Origin: Chitinophaga pinensis | GTDB lineage: Bacteria > Bacteroidota > Bacteroidia > UBA7662 | Direction: 5' to 3' | Length of the DNA stretch: 64,000 nt | NCBI GenBank assembly: GCA_945874665.1 | Contig: CAMCHJ010000007.1 | Span: 38,550-102,549 of the forward strand | Shown here: positions 48,114 through 58,700 of the stretch, piece by piece | How the letters are laid out: every line of letters starts with the position of its first letter | Numbering within the stretch: position 1 is the stretch's first letter | Notes under the pieces: generated by a model | What the model saw: only the letters and a program-made list of their open reading frames with translations | The model's database searches: none | What the model was told of the DNA's origin: nothing | Made by a program: the position numbers and the translations under genes

Positions 48114-48905
48114 TTAAAGATTTCCAGTGCGGCCCCCATCTACCGGCAGGTTAATGCCGTTGATATAAGCAGCGGCGGGACTCGCCAAAAAGGCAATGGC
48201 TGAACCAATTTCGTGGGCTTCGCCGAAGCGGCCGGCGGGAATTTCGGCTAGCATTTCCGCGGCCACATCAGAAACCTCATGGCCAGTTTTGGCAGCCTTG
48301 TTTTCAATGATGTTTTCTAAGCGCAAAGTGCGCGTAGCACCCGGAAGGACATTGTTTACAGTGATGCCGTCTATGGCCACCTCCAACGAGAGCGTTTTGG
48401 CCCAGTTGGCCACAGCGGCGCGGATGGTATTGCTCACGCCCAAACCTTTGAGCGGTTGCTTCACAGAGGTAGAAATAACGTTGATGATGCGGCCATAGCC
48501 CGCGTTTCGCATTCCTGGAAGCAGTTTTTGTACCAGAATGTGGTTGGCGAGCAGGTGACTGTTAAAGGCTGCGGTAAATTCTTGCGCCTTGGCGTTTTGG
48601 ATGGGCCCGGCAGGCGGTCCACCCGTATTATTGACCAAAATATGCGCCACATGGCCCACATCTACCCAGCTTTGGAGTACAAGTTCAAGCATGCGGAGGT
48701 CTTGAAAATCGGCAGCAATCCAGCTGTGCTCTTGCTGCGCTGGTCGCGGCAAGGCGCTGGCTACTTCAATGAGCTTATCGGGATTGCGGGCCATCAGCAC
48801 CACCGTGGCGCCCATGCTGGCGAGCAGTTCGGCGGCAGCTTTGCCAATGCCTTGGGTGCTGCCACAAACGAGGGCAGTTTTTCCAGTTAAATCAAGTTGT
48901 AGCAT
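48114..48905 (-). CDS. SDR family oxidoreductase
   Basis: GKTALVCGSTQGIGKAAAELLASMGATVVLMARN, ILVNNTGGPPAGP; ATG at 48905 preferred. Confidence 0.9.
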   Translation of the reverse strand: MLQLDLTGKTALVCGSTQGIGKAAAELLASMGATVVLMARNPDKLIEVASALPRPAQQEHSWIAADFQDLRMLELVLQSWVDVGHVAHILVNNTGGPPAGPIQNAKAQEFTAAFNSHLLANHILVQKLLPGMRNAGYGRIINVISTSVKQPLKGLGVSNTIRAAVANWAKTLSLEVAIDGITVNNVLPGATRTLRLENIIENKAAKTGHEVSDVAAEMLAEIPAGRFGEAHEIGSAIAFLASPAAAYINGINLPVDGGRTGNL

Positions 48906-49569
48906 CTTTTTTTGCTTTGAGCGCCAAACGACGCTGTTGTTTTTCGTAAAAAGCACACACTTCCTGCAGGGCGCAGTCGGCACATTTAGGCGTTCGGGCC
49001 ACGCACACATACCTGCCGTGCAATATAAGCCAATGGTGTGCGCGGGAGATCAGCATTTCGGGGAGGTATTTTACGAGCTGCTTTTCAGTTTCTAGGGGGG
49101 TACGCGACTTTTGGGTGAGTCCAAGCCGTGCCGACACCCGAAACACATGCGTATCAACCGCCATGGCGGGCTTGTCGAAGATCACCGAGGCGATGACATT
49201 GGCGGTTTTGCGCCCCACACCCGGCAATTTCACCAGCTCGTTGATTTCGGAAGGCACTTGGTCTTTGAACTCGTGGTGCAACATCTGCCCCAAGCCTACC
49301 AAATGTTTCGCCTTGTTATTTGGATAAGAAATGCTGCGGATGTAGCTAAAAACCTCGTCTACACTGGCCTCCGACAGCGCTTGTGCATCGGGAAACCGCT
49401 CGAAAAAGCGCGGCGTGGTGAGGTTCACCCGTTTGTCGGTGCACTGCGCACTCAGCACCACGGCCACCAACAGCTCATAAGGATTGCCGTAAAACAATTC
49501 CGTTTCTGCCTCCGGCGCTGTGCGGAGAAAATGGTCGATCACAAATTGGTAGCGTTCTTTGCGGCGCAT
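48892..49569 (-). CDS. nth: Endonuclease III
   Basis: ELLVAVVLSAQCTDKRVN, LPGVGRKTANVIASVIF, VDTHVFRVSARLGL, C-terminal Fe-S cysteines CVARTPKCADCALQEVC. Confidence 0.95.
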   Translation of the reverse strand: MRRKERYQFVIDHFLRTAPEAETELFYGNPYELLVAVVLSAQCTDKRVNLTTPRFFERFPDAQALSEASVDEVFSYIRSISYPNNKAKHLVGLGQMLHHEFKDQVPSEINELVKLPGVGRKTANVIASVIFDKPAMAVDTHVFRVSARLGLTQKSRTPLETEKQLVKYLPEMLISRAHHWLILHGRYVCVARTPKCADCALQEVCAFYEKQQRRLALKAKKDATT

Positions 49570-49756
49570 AAGTGCTCGAAATTACACAGAAATCAGTGAA
49601 AAGTGGGCAGCAAAAAAGCAGTTGCATGCACAAGGAATTTCAACCCGCACCAAGTACCGCGCATGGTCACGCAACCAACACCTGTCCAAATTCCTGATAG
49701 CCATCCCCCAACCCATAAAATGGCGCTGGAGGTAGGACCAAATACTTAACGATCAA

Positions 49757-49975
49757 TCAAACGCTCGCCGCGTAATCGAGCAATTGTTGCAGTCGCATTT
49801 TACTTGGTTCGAGGAGCGGGGCATTTAAAGCACCAATGATTTCGGCATATTCAGAGTAATCCTGCTGTAAATCGGTATCGCTAATGAGCAGGTGCTCGAA
49901 TTGATTGCGATCCACCGGTGGTAGTTCATTAAAAAGATGCAGGAAAAGGAGATTGTTGGTAGAGCTTTGCGCCAT
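49757..49975 (-). CDS. Small hypothetical protein (72 aa)
   Basis: MAQSSTNNLLFLHLFNELPPVDRNQFEHLLISDTDLQQDYSEYAEIIGALN...; coherent helical ORF. Confidence 0.5.
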   Translation of the reverse strand: MAQSSTNNLLFLHLFNELPPVDRNQFEHLLISDTDLQQDYSEYAEIIGALNAPLLEPSKMRLQQLLDYAASV

Positions 49976-50133
49976 AGAATGAATTTGCTTCTTAAACGGA
50001 TGAAAGGGAGGCCTATTGCGGAAGTCGGAAATAAATTAATCCATGTACAGTCAGCATTTTGCAAGTGTGGATTTCGGCACCAAAAACACAACGGCAGTAG
50101 ATTTATGATTATTTTTGCGCGCTAATAAAAAAA

Positions 50134-51096
50134 ATGATACAGGTTTTAATGTTGATAGCCGGACTGGCCATGCTAGTAAAAGGCTCAGATTGGTTGGTGC
50201 AAGGGGCCTCGGGGCTGGCCAAAAAGTACAATGTACCAAATATCGTGATTGGACTCACTATTGTTTCGTTTGGCACCTCGATGCCAGAGATGCTGGTGAG
50301 CCTGCTTTCGAGCTTCAGAGGCAGTTCCGATATCGCCCTTGGCAATGTGCTGGGCTCAAATACGGCGAATGTTCTTCTCATTTTAGGACTGTCGGCCCTC
50401 ATTTTTCCACTCACCGTACAGCGTAAGACCACTTGGGTTGAAATACCAGTTTCGTTGTTGGCGGCTGTATTACTAGGCGTTTTAGCCCACTTTGGCTTCG
50501 AAAGCACCGTAGACCAAAAAATGATTGGTCGCGGCGACGGCATCATCCTCCTCATTTGTTTCGCTGGCTTCATGTGGTACATTTTCCACCTCGTAAAAAC
50601 AGGTAAAGATGTTGCTATGGAGCTTGATGGATTTGTACCCATGCCCCTCCGTAAAACCGTAATATTTATTCTTGTAGGGGTGGCTGCATTGACTTGGGGA
50701 GGACAGCTTTTTGTGGACAATGCCATCTTTTTAGCCAAAAGTTGGGGAGTCAGCGAGGCCTTGATTGGTTTAACAATCGTTGCCGTAGGAACTTCCTTGC
50801 CCGAATTATTTACCTCCGCCATTGCTGCTTACAAAAAACAAACGGATATCGCCGTGGGCAATGTAGTCGGCTCTAATATCTTTAATATCCTGTGGATTTT
50901 AGGCCTTAGCGCTACTATCAAGCCGCTGCGTTTTAATACTTCCACCAACTCCGATATCGCTGCCGTGATTGCCAGCTCGCTACTGCTGTTTGCGGTGATG
51001 TTTTTAGGCAAAAAGCACACGGTGGGGCGGTGGAAAGGATTGCTGTTTGTACTCCTATATATTGCTTACACCTGGTACTTGGTTCAACGTGGCTAA
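50134..51096 (+). CDS. Calcium/sodium antiporter (YrbG-like)
   Basis: IGLTIVSFGTSMPEMLVSLLSSFRGSSDIALGNVLGSNTANVLLILG, with an internal repeat GLTIVAVGTSLPELFTSAIAAYKKQTDIAVGNVVGSNIFNILWILG. Confidence 0.94.
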   Translation: MIQVLMLIAGLAMLVKGSDWLVQGASGLAKKYNVPNIVIGLTIVSFGTSMPEMLVSLLSSFRGSSDIALGNVLGSNTANVLLILGLSALIFPLTVQRKTTWVEIPVSLLAAVLLGVLAHFGFESTVDQKMIGRGDGIILLICFAGFMWYIFHLVKTGKDVAMELDGFVPMPLRKTVIFILVGVAALTWGGQLFVDNAIFLAKSWGVSEALIGLTIVAVGTSLPELFTSAIAAYKKQTDIAVGNVVGSNIFNILWILGLSATIKPLRFNTSTNSDIAAVIASSLLLFAVMFLGKKHTVGRWKGLLFVLLYIAYTWYLVQRG

Positions 51097-52854
51097 ATGA
51101 CCGAAAACCTGCTTTCACGCATCGAATGGCCGGCCGACTTGCGGCTGTTGTGGCCTGAGCAGCTGCCACAGCTGGCAGGCGAACTGCGGCAATTTTTGAT
51201 TGATGCAGTGAGTGCGCAGGGCGGGCATTTTGGGGCAGGACTGGGCGTGGTGGAACTCACCGTGGCTCTGCATTACGCCTTCGACACCCCTAACGACCGG
51301 CTTATTTGGGATGTTGGGCACCAAGCATATGCCCACAAAATGCTCACCGGCCGACGGGCCGCTTTTCAGTCGAACCGCCGCTGGCAAGGCCTCAGCGGCT
51401 TCCCTTCCCGATCTGAAAGTATTTACGACGCCTTTGGCACGGGACACGCCAGCACTTCCATCAGCGCAGCATTGGGGATGGCCATCGCCGCTCGGCAAAA
51501 AGGACTAAACCAACGCTGGCATTTGGCAGTTATTGGGGATGGAGCCTTAACGGGGGGAATGGCATTCGAGGCGCTGAACCAAGCGGCAACCGAGCAGGTA
51601 AATTTGCTGATTGTGCTCAACGACAACGCCATGAGCATTGACCCCAATGTGGGTGGTTTGCAGGAGCACCTCAACGCTTTGCGTGTAGCTGCTGTCGCTC
51701 GGACGTCGATTTTTGAAACAATGGGCATTCCATATGCCGGCCCGGTTAAAGGTCACGACCTCCCCGCCTTACTCGAGGCCTTTGAACAAGCCAAAAAACA
51801 AGGCGGCGTGCAGCTGTTGCATGTAGTAACCACCAAAGGCAAGGGTTTTGCACCTGCAGAAGCAGAACAAACGCACTGGCACGCTACGGGTTTGTTCGAC
51901 AAAATTAGTGGCACGCGTCAGGCTGAAAAGCCGCAGCTAGGGCCAAAATACCAAGACGTTTTTGGTCACAGTTTGCTAGAACTTGCCCAGCAATTCCCCA
52001 ACATCGTGGGCATCACTCCGGCCATGCCGAGCGGCTCGTCGATGCTTATTATGCAGGAAGCCTTGCCAGCGCGTTGTTTCGACGTGGGCATAGCCGAAGC
52101 ACATGCCGTGACGCTGGCAGCGGGCATGGCCGCAGAGGGACTCAAACCATTCTGCGCCATTTACAGTACTTTTTTGCAGCGTGCCTACGACCAGCTCATC
52201 CACGACGTGGCCTTGCAACAACTGCCGGTGGTGTTTTGCATCGACCGCGCGGGCTTGGTAGGCGCCGATGGTCCTACCCACCACGGGGCCTTCGATCTAG
52301 CTTATTTACGCTGTATTCCCAACCTCATAGTAGCCGCTCCGCGCAACGAAGTACAACTACGCAACCTGCTTTTTACTGCAGCGCAATACGAAGCTGGACC
52401 CATCGCCATCCGGTATCCCCGTGGAAATGGCCAGAATGCAGCTTGGCAGCAGCCTTTCAAAACAGTGACCCTCGGAAAAGCCGAATGGCTAAAGACAGGC
52501 GGCAGCACTTTGGTCATAAGCGTTGGGCCCTTGGCCGAACAAGTGCAATTGGCCATTGCAGACTTACAAGATGTGGCCCACGTTGACCTCCGTTTTGTGA
52601 AACCACTCGACACCGAAATGCTCACAGCAGCGCTACAATACGCGCATGTTTTAACCGTAGAAGATGGTTGCGTAGCAGGCGGTGCTGGCAGTGCCGTGGG
52701 CGAATGGCTCTTGTTAAACGGCTTCAAAGGCCGTTTTCAGTCGCTCGGACTGCCCGATGCTTTTGTGCCGCACGGCTCGCCCGACGAGTTATATCGCTTC
52801 TGCGGATTAGATGCTGAGGGCATCAAAAAAGCACTACACAGCTTGCGCCAGTAA
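51097..52854 (+). CDS. dxs: 1-deoxy-D-xylulose-5-phosphate synthase
   Basis: GHQAYAHKMLTGRR, FGTGHASTSISAALGMA, VIGDGALTGGMAFEALN, DRAGLVGADGPTHHGAFDLAYLR. Confidence 0.95.
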   Translation: MTENLLSRIEWPADLRLLWPEQLPQLAGELRQFLIDAVSAQGGHFGAGLGVVELTVALHYAFDTPNDRLIWDVGHQAYAHKMLTGRRAAFQSNRRWQGLSGFPSRSESIYDAFGTGHASTSISAALGMAIAARQKGLNQRWHLAVIGDGALTGGMAFEALNQAATEQVNLLIVLNDNAMSIDPNVGGLQEHLNALRVAAVARTSIFETMGIPYAGPVKGHDLPALLEAFEQAKKQGGVQLLHVVTTKGKGFAPAEAEQTHWHATGLFDKISGTRQAEKPQLGPKYQDVFGHSLLELAQQFPNIVGITPAMPSGSSMLIMQEALPARCFDVGIAEAHAVTLAAGMAAEGLKPFCAIYSTFLQRAYDQLIHDVALQQLPVVFCIDRAGLVGADGPTHHGAFDLAYLRCIPNLIVAAPRNEVQLRNLLFTAAQYEAGPIAIRYPRGNGQNAAWQQPFKTVTLGKAEWLKTGGSTLVISVGPLAEQVQLAIADLQDVAHVDLRFVKPLDTEMLTAALQYAHVLTVEDGCVAGGAGSAVGEWLLLNGFKGRFQSLGLPDAFVPHGSPDELYRFCGLDAEGIKKALHSLRQ

Positions 52855-52900
52855 ACTGCATGACCGAATGCTTCGCCTAAAGGTAAATAAGGCGAGCCAA

Positions 52901-55576
52901 CTACTGCTTCACCAAACGCATCCACCGCACGGCTTCACCACTGCTATAGCGGAGTAAATACACCCCAGCTGGTGCCGTAGTCAAGTCAATTTCAAGCTGT
53001 GCAGCCAGACTGCTGTACTGCTGCATGACGCGGCCTTGCACATCGGTAATTTGCAATTGATAGGCGGAGCCGTTTTGTGCGGCCGGCTCAAAAACAAACA
53101 CGCCCGTTGATGGATTTGGATATACCCGGAAGCCAGTGGTGCCAAAATCCTGCACTGAAGTCATAAAGTACGCAAAATCAGTACTTCGGAACGAGGGACA
53201 GTCGTTATCCGTGATTTCAAGTGTGTAAATACCGCTTGCCTCAGGGCGCATGCTGCGACTGGTATCGTTAGGCAACAGCTGACCGTTGAAATACCAGCGG
53301 TACACATCAGCCGCGTTGCGCGAGCGCAGACTATCGACCGTGCCGTTTTCGACCTCAGCAACCGGCGCTGCCAAAACTTCAACAGTAAAGCTACCAGCTA
53401 CCGAACAACCACCACTGTTACCCGTAAATTGAATGGTATGGGTACCAACGCCAGCATTAGCAGGATTAAAAATGCCGAAATTAACGCCTGGTCCACTGTA
53501 ATTACCACCGCCAATACTGGCTTGGTTGAGGAGCAAAGTGGTGCCACGAACGCAAAGCGGAGCCACCGCTGCAAAAGTAAGGGCAGGCACAGCGGTAATG
53601 TTAATGCTTGCCGTGGCACTGTTAATACATCCCGTTTGGGCTGCCGGTGCAGTTGTGTAGGTTAATGATACCAGTCCACTTCCGGCTATCGCTGGGTAGA
53701 GGGTATCGTTGGAAACACCTGGTCCGGACCAACTGCCCGCAACAGCAACCGCTGGAAGCACCACAAAGGCCTGAGCCACGCAAACTGGCATCAAAATAGG
53801 CAAAGTAAGTTGTGGCAAAGCATTCACCGCTACTAAAAGGGTATCGTTGCTCACACATCCAGCTGCATTGCTTACGCTGTATATCAAAGTATGGGCGCCT
53901 GTGCCCGCCGAGGCCGGTGAAAAACTACTGCCCGTAACGCCAGGGCCACTGAAAGTACCGCCCGCTGGGGTAGCCGTAAGCTGCACAACGCTGCTGTTTA
54001 GGCAAAAAGACTGCACGGACAACTGGAAATCAGGTGCCGGTGGAGCAAAAACAGTTATGGTAGTGGTATCGCTGCTGCCGCATCCAGGCAGGCTATACAC
54101 AATGCTGTGAACGCCAACACCTGCCGTGGCAGGGTTAAAGAGACTGTCGTTTACAATGCCAGGACCGCTATATACACCGCCACGAGGCAAGCCTGCAGTG
54201 AGGACTTGCGTTAAATCATTGGCACAAAATGGCGCAATGGTATCCAAAACGGCATTTAAACCGGCTTGTACCACCACCGAAAATTGCCGCACGAGTGTAT
54301 CACTGCCCGCCGTATTGGTGGTGATGAGCGTTACATTGTAAACACCAGGTGTATTGTATTGTATGTTGGCTGGATTGGCTGTGGTGTCAGTAGCTGGCGT
54401 TCCCCCTGGAAAAAGCCACAACCAACTGCTGGGTTGATTGGCGCTTTGGTCGCTGAAGCTAATTTGTCCGCCTACACAAATGCTATCGCCCGACTGCTGA
54501 AACCCAGCCAGCGGCCGCTGCACTGGTGGTAAGCAGCTCAAAGAGGTAGGCAGGGTGAGCCGGCGTGGACTGTTTTGCATCACCGCAAGCATTCTGGTAG
54601 TTTGGTCGGCAGTAAAAATATTCATACAAGCATCATCGGTATAATCCATGTAATTCTGCACCATATCTACGGTACCACAAGACACGTGGGTAATGGGACA
54701 CCCAAAATTGGACGCATCTGAAGAAGGCGTATCCCCACAAAAGTCATCCACTGAGCAACCACCATCTCCCCAAATATGGCGCAACCCTAAATAATGCCCA
54801 ACCTCGTGGGTAGCAGTGCGCCCACGGTTGTAAACACCGCTAAATGGATTGAAAGGCGGGCGGCCAACGGAGCTGTAAAGCACCACGATGCCATCTGTAT
54901 TGGCGCTGCCACCACCGCCTAGTCCTGGTAAACCCGAACCCGTAGGAAACTGCGCATAACCCAGCAAGCCACCATTTAAATTGGCTACCCAAATGTTCAT
55001 GTATTTAGTAGGATCCCAAATGGTAGCAGGCTTTACCGTGCTGTTCATTGCACCTGAGCTCCAGGCGGTGGTATTTGGAAATGCATGGCGGATGATGCCC
55101 GTAGTAGGATTGCCCAGCGGGTCGCGTTGCGCCAAACAAAAGCTGATGCCTGTATTTACTGCTGCTGGCCTAAAAGCCACCGGGGTATTGACGGTATCGG
55201 GATTGGTGCGTAAAAAATCTTCATTTAACACCTGTATTTGCGAATGCACTTGTGCATCACTGATGTTCCAAGGATTATTTTCAACTTGATAAATGATGTG
55301 TACGACTACCGGTATCACATATTCTGATTCCGTTTGGCCATTTAGCCGCAATTCAGCAATGCGCTCGGCAATCCATCGCTCAAACTGCTCATCCGTTTCC
55401 TGCAAACGCCCTTGGTTACGCAACTGTTGCTGCATTTCGGTGGTATAGCAACGAACAACTTCTTGCGCATGCATTGTCAATGTCAGCAAGAGGGAGATTA
55501 AAATAGCGAATATAGGTTTCATCATAATGAGTCCAGTAATTTTAAAACAGCAGCGGAAGGCCAAAAGCCGTTTCAA
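52901..55576 (-). CDS. Secreted M43 (pappalysin-like) zinc metalloprotease with Ig-like repeats and T9SS sorting domain
   Basis: TATHEVGHYLGLRHIWGD (HExxHxxGxxH), CGDTPSSDASNFGC; PKD-like domain; C-terminal FRVYPNPSTGVFVFEP. True start is probably the MMKPIFAILISLLL methionines about 17 codons in. Confidence 0.9.
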   Translation of the reverse strand: MKRLLAFRCCFKITGLIMMKPIFAILISLLLTLTMHAQEVVRCYTTEMQQQLRNQGRLQETDEQFERWIAERIAELRLNGQTESEYVIPVVVHIIYQVENNPWNISDAQVHSQIQVLNEDFLRTNPDTVNTPVAFRPAAVNTGISFCLAQRDPLGNPTTGIIRHAFPNTTAWSSGAMNSTVKPATIWDPTKYMNIWVANLNGGLLGYAQFPTGSGLPGLGGGGSANTDGIVVLYSSVGRPPFNPFSGVYNRGRTATHEVGHYLGLRHIWGDGGCSVDDFCGDTPSSDASNFGCPITHVSCGTVDMVQNYMDYTDDACMNIFTADQTTRMLAVMQNSPRRLTLPTSLSCLPPVQRPLAGFQQSGDSICVGGQISFSDQSANQPSSWLWLFPGGTPATDTTANPANIQYNTPGVYNVTLITTNTAGSDTLVRQFSVVVQAGLNAVLDTIAPFCANDLTQVLTAGLPRGGVYSGPGIVNDSLFNPATAGVGVHSIVYSLPGCGSSDTTTITVFAPPAPDFQLSVQSFCLNSSVVQLTATPAGGTFSGPGVTGSSFSPASAGTGAHTLIYSVSNAAGCVSNDTLLVAVNALPQLTLPILMPVCVAQAFVVLPAVAVAGSWSGPGVSNDTLYPAIAGSGLVSLTYTTAPAAQTGCINSATASINITAVPALTFAAVAPLCVRGTTLLLNQASIGGGNYSGPGVNFGIFNPANAGVGTHTIQFTGNSGGCSVAGSFTVEVLAAPVAEVENGTVDSLRSRNAADVYRWYFNGQLLPNDTSRSMRPEASGIYTLEITDNDCPSFRSTDFAYFMTSVQDFGTTGFRVYPNPSTGVFVFEPAAQNGSAYQLQITDVQGRVMQQYSSLAAQLEIDLTTAPAGVYLLRYSSGEAVRWMRLVKQ
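53370..54270 (-). repeat. Four tandem Ig-like protein repeats in the M43 protease
   Basis: Repeated core GG(x)(Y/F)SGPGV...F(N/S)PA.AG.G.H.I.Y: GGVYSGPGIVNDSLFNPATAGVGVHSIVY, GGTFSGPGVTGSSFSPASAGTGAHTLIY, GSWSGPGVSNDTLYPAIAGSGLVSLTY, GGNYSGPGVNFGIFNPANAGVGTHTIQF. Coordinates approximate. Confidence 0.85.
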
Positions 55577-55730
55577 TCAAAAGTGAAAGATAATTGATAT
55601 CGATTTATACCCTACAAATCTATAAAAATACGATTGCAAAACCTCAGCACCACCTGCCACAGGTTTAAATGCCTTTAAAATAGTCCTGCGGTACAAACAA
55701 AATTTATCGCACAAACAGCTGTCTGCAATC

Positions 55731-55768
55731 AAAAAAAAGGGCTGAGCACATTTCTGTCCCAGCCCTTT
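55731..55768 (-). terminator. Rho-independent terminator of the giant T9SS gene
   Basis: Minus-strand RNA: AAAGGGCTG ... CAGCCCTTT followed by a T-tract (A-run 55731-55738 on +). Confidence 0.88.
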
Positions 55769-55789
55769 GCTATTTTAATGATAAGATTT

Positions 55790-58700
55790 TTAACGTCTTA
55801 TGACCACTTGGCCGTTTTGCACTTGGTTTTTGAATACAAAGCGATAGTTGTAAACTCCTGTTGCCAAATGCTCTGTGCGGATTTCGTGGCGTTCGTTCAG
55901 TGACAAGTCAATCGTTTGAGCACGAACAATCCTACCCAACTGATCACGTAATTCTAAAGTACCAACGCCTTCGCTCATGCCAAAATCAAACATCACAAAC
56001 TGATCAGCCGGATTCGGATAAACCCTATTCAACAAATGATTTACCGATTCAACGCCAACCGCTGAATACTGTACACAAGCTGTATCGTTGGAAGCCGTCG
56101 TGTCACTCGCCCAACGTGTATAAGCACAGAGTCTCACATTACCGCCCGTAGTCGGCGTCCATGCCTGTGTAAAGGTATGGTGGATCGTGTCGTTTGGCTG
56201 AATGGTGCGCGTAATCGCGTTTGCATTGATCTCAGCACCATTATTCACTCGGAATGCCACGTCAAAACCAGTTGCCGGCACATTTCCGTTGTTACGAACA
56301 ACCACCTTAACGGTATAGGCTTGGTTCAATTGTGGGGCATCTGACACCAGTGGCGTCAATATCGCATCCATGGCAACGTCACTAACGTTGTTGGCTGTTA
56401 CAAATACAGTTACGGTATCAGATTTAGTACAAATGTTATCCGTTAAACGTAATTCGTAGCTCGTTGTTACGATTGGGTTTACCCGCACAACCGCTTGGTT
56501 CGAAGCTACTACAGCACCCGTAGTCAAATTGGTCCAGGTAGCAGGATAACCACCACCAATGCGCATGTTTGGACGGTTTACACTGCTGCTCGAATTGAGC
56601 GTGTTACCACATACACCCGCTGCGTCGGCATTGTACCAATACGAAGAGGTGGTAGGCATAGCGGTCATCCGAGTTATAGAATTTGATGTGAAGGCAGTAT
56701 TGTTGAAACAAACTTCCACCACAATATTGCTCGTACCATTCCAGTTAAACGGCGTTTGGAAATTATGGGTATTCCAGCCAGCCACATCGGTAAACGAAGG
56801 AGTTGTAAAAACCTGCGTTACAGGAGTAACCCACGAAGTAAGCGCTGTTTGCGTGGTCGCACCCATGCTAATGGTATAATTCTGAAGCGCTGTACCTGCA
56901 GGTGTAACTACATCAAAAGCCAAAGAACTCAATGCGCCAGGCGCAATGCCTGATGCCGTTAACTCAGCAGCGGTAATGAGGAACTGCTGACGGGCACCCC
57001 ACCAGTAATTACCATAACCTGTTGGATACGTTGTACCAGTATTTTCGAGAATGCCAGTACCAAGTGTACCCAAGAAACTTGAACCTGCTCCCCGCAGCGT
57101 AGCTGTATCGCCTGCCAAAATGGTTGTATCTAAACCAGCATTTGGCACAATGTAATCATCACGGAACGAGCCTAAGCTAGCAGCCTGCGTGTAATTGGCA
57201 TTGCTATCACGAGCAACGACCGTGGCAGCAACGATTACGTTAGCAGCAGTTGCAGCCGGCAGTGTGCCCGTCCAAGTACCTGCCATGCTTGTACCTGCAG
57301 TGCGTGTAAGCAAAATTGGCGTTTGTGCAGTGCCAGCAATTGTGTAGCGCATCAATACAGTATCAATACCTCTACCACCCGCATTATCACGTGCAAAAAT
57401 GGTAATGGCACGACTGGTCGGTGTGCACTGATTGGCCGCTGGTGTTACTGTGAATGAATCAATAATAGGTGGGAATAAATCCGAACCACCTACACCATCA
57501 AATTCAAAGGCACCCATGTCTGGTGCGATACCTGTGCCGCCTGGACGGTTCGTACCGTTAAAATCTGTATTTGGAGTGCCTAAAGTAGCAATCACTACAC
57601 CTCCAGACTCTATTGGGGTAAGCGTGCCAGTCGGTATCGTTAAATTAGTAGGCGAAGTAAACGGAGGCAGGCTATTGCCAATTGGTGGTACCGAAGCGGC
57701 ATCATTGTTGGCATTACCTACAGAAGAAATCAATTTCCAATCGTTCACAGTCACGTGGTTTCCAGCGGCAGCTGTTGTGCCAAGCTTTCCAACAAAACTC
57801 TGCGGATGAACAGGAACGTGATAAGCATTGTTGTTCATCGTCAAATTCGTGAAGTTGTAGCCGGAAGGCAACCAAACCGCCATAAAGGTGGCAATTGCGG
57901 TTCCCGTTGAGGTAGCATCAATGGCAAAAATGTTATTCCGTACATCTCCAGTCACAGCTGCACTGGTAATCCCAAACGCGGCGGCGGCAGCACCAGCCGT
58001 AGTTACGTTGGAATAAGTGCCATACAAATAAACGCTGTTGTAATGAACCCTATAATTTATTCCACCAGTCAATCGAATACCAAAGGCATTAAAGGTGTTG
58101 CTCGTGTTCGAATAGTTTAAGGTGCGCAGGTCATAAATTACGTTGTTCACGATGCGTACGCTGTCGCCAGAGTTCACATTGATACCCCAAGCACCCCAGC
58201 CACCTGTATTGAGGTTTTTAACACCCGAAATACGGTTGCGCTCAATAACAGCGCCTGGACTGGTGCTCACCTCAACCGCTGCTTGTGATGTTGCTGTTGA
58301 AGACACCAAATTGAATATTTGGTTATCGCGAATACGTAAATTGAAGGTATTGGTTACGTCTACACCTCTAAAAATCACAAACTGAGAGGTGTCTGTTGAA
58401 CCAATTTGTGAGTTTTCTACTAATGTGCCATTGTTAGTACCCGCCGAAGCTCCTCGCAAGAAAATACCATAATAGGCCCTGCTTACACCAACGTTTCTAA
58501 TTATGAGATTGTGTAATGAATCTGCTGTTGTAGAAGTGGTGATGTTCGCATTACTGGCTACAATACCGAATGTTGAGGTGACTGTATTTGAACCCCCCAC
58601 AATGTTAACATTGCTAATCGTGCTGTTACGAACAGGCGCTATGATTCTTGAACGCAGTAAAAGAACCGCGCTATTGTCAGAAACACTATTACTGCGGATG

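Noticed and set aside
52865-52895. GCTTCGCCT ... AGGCGAGC stem between dxs and the M43 gene as a bidirectional terminator
   Set aside because: Bulged stem and no T-tract on either strand.
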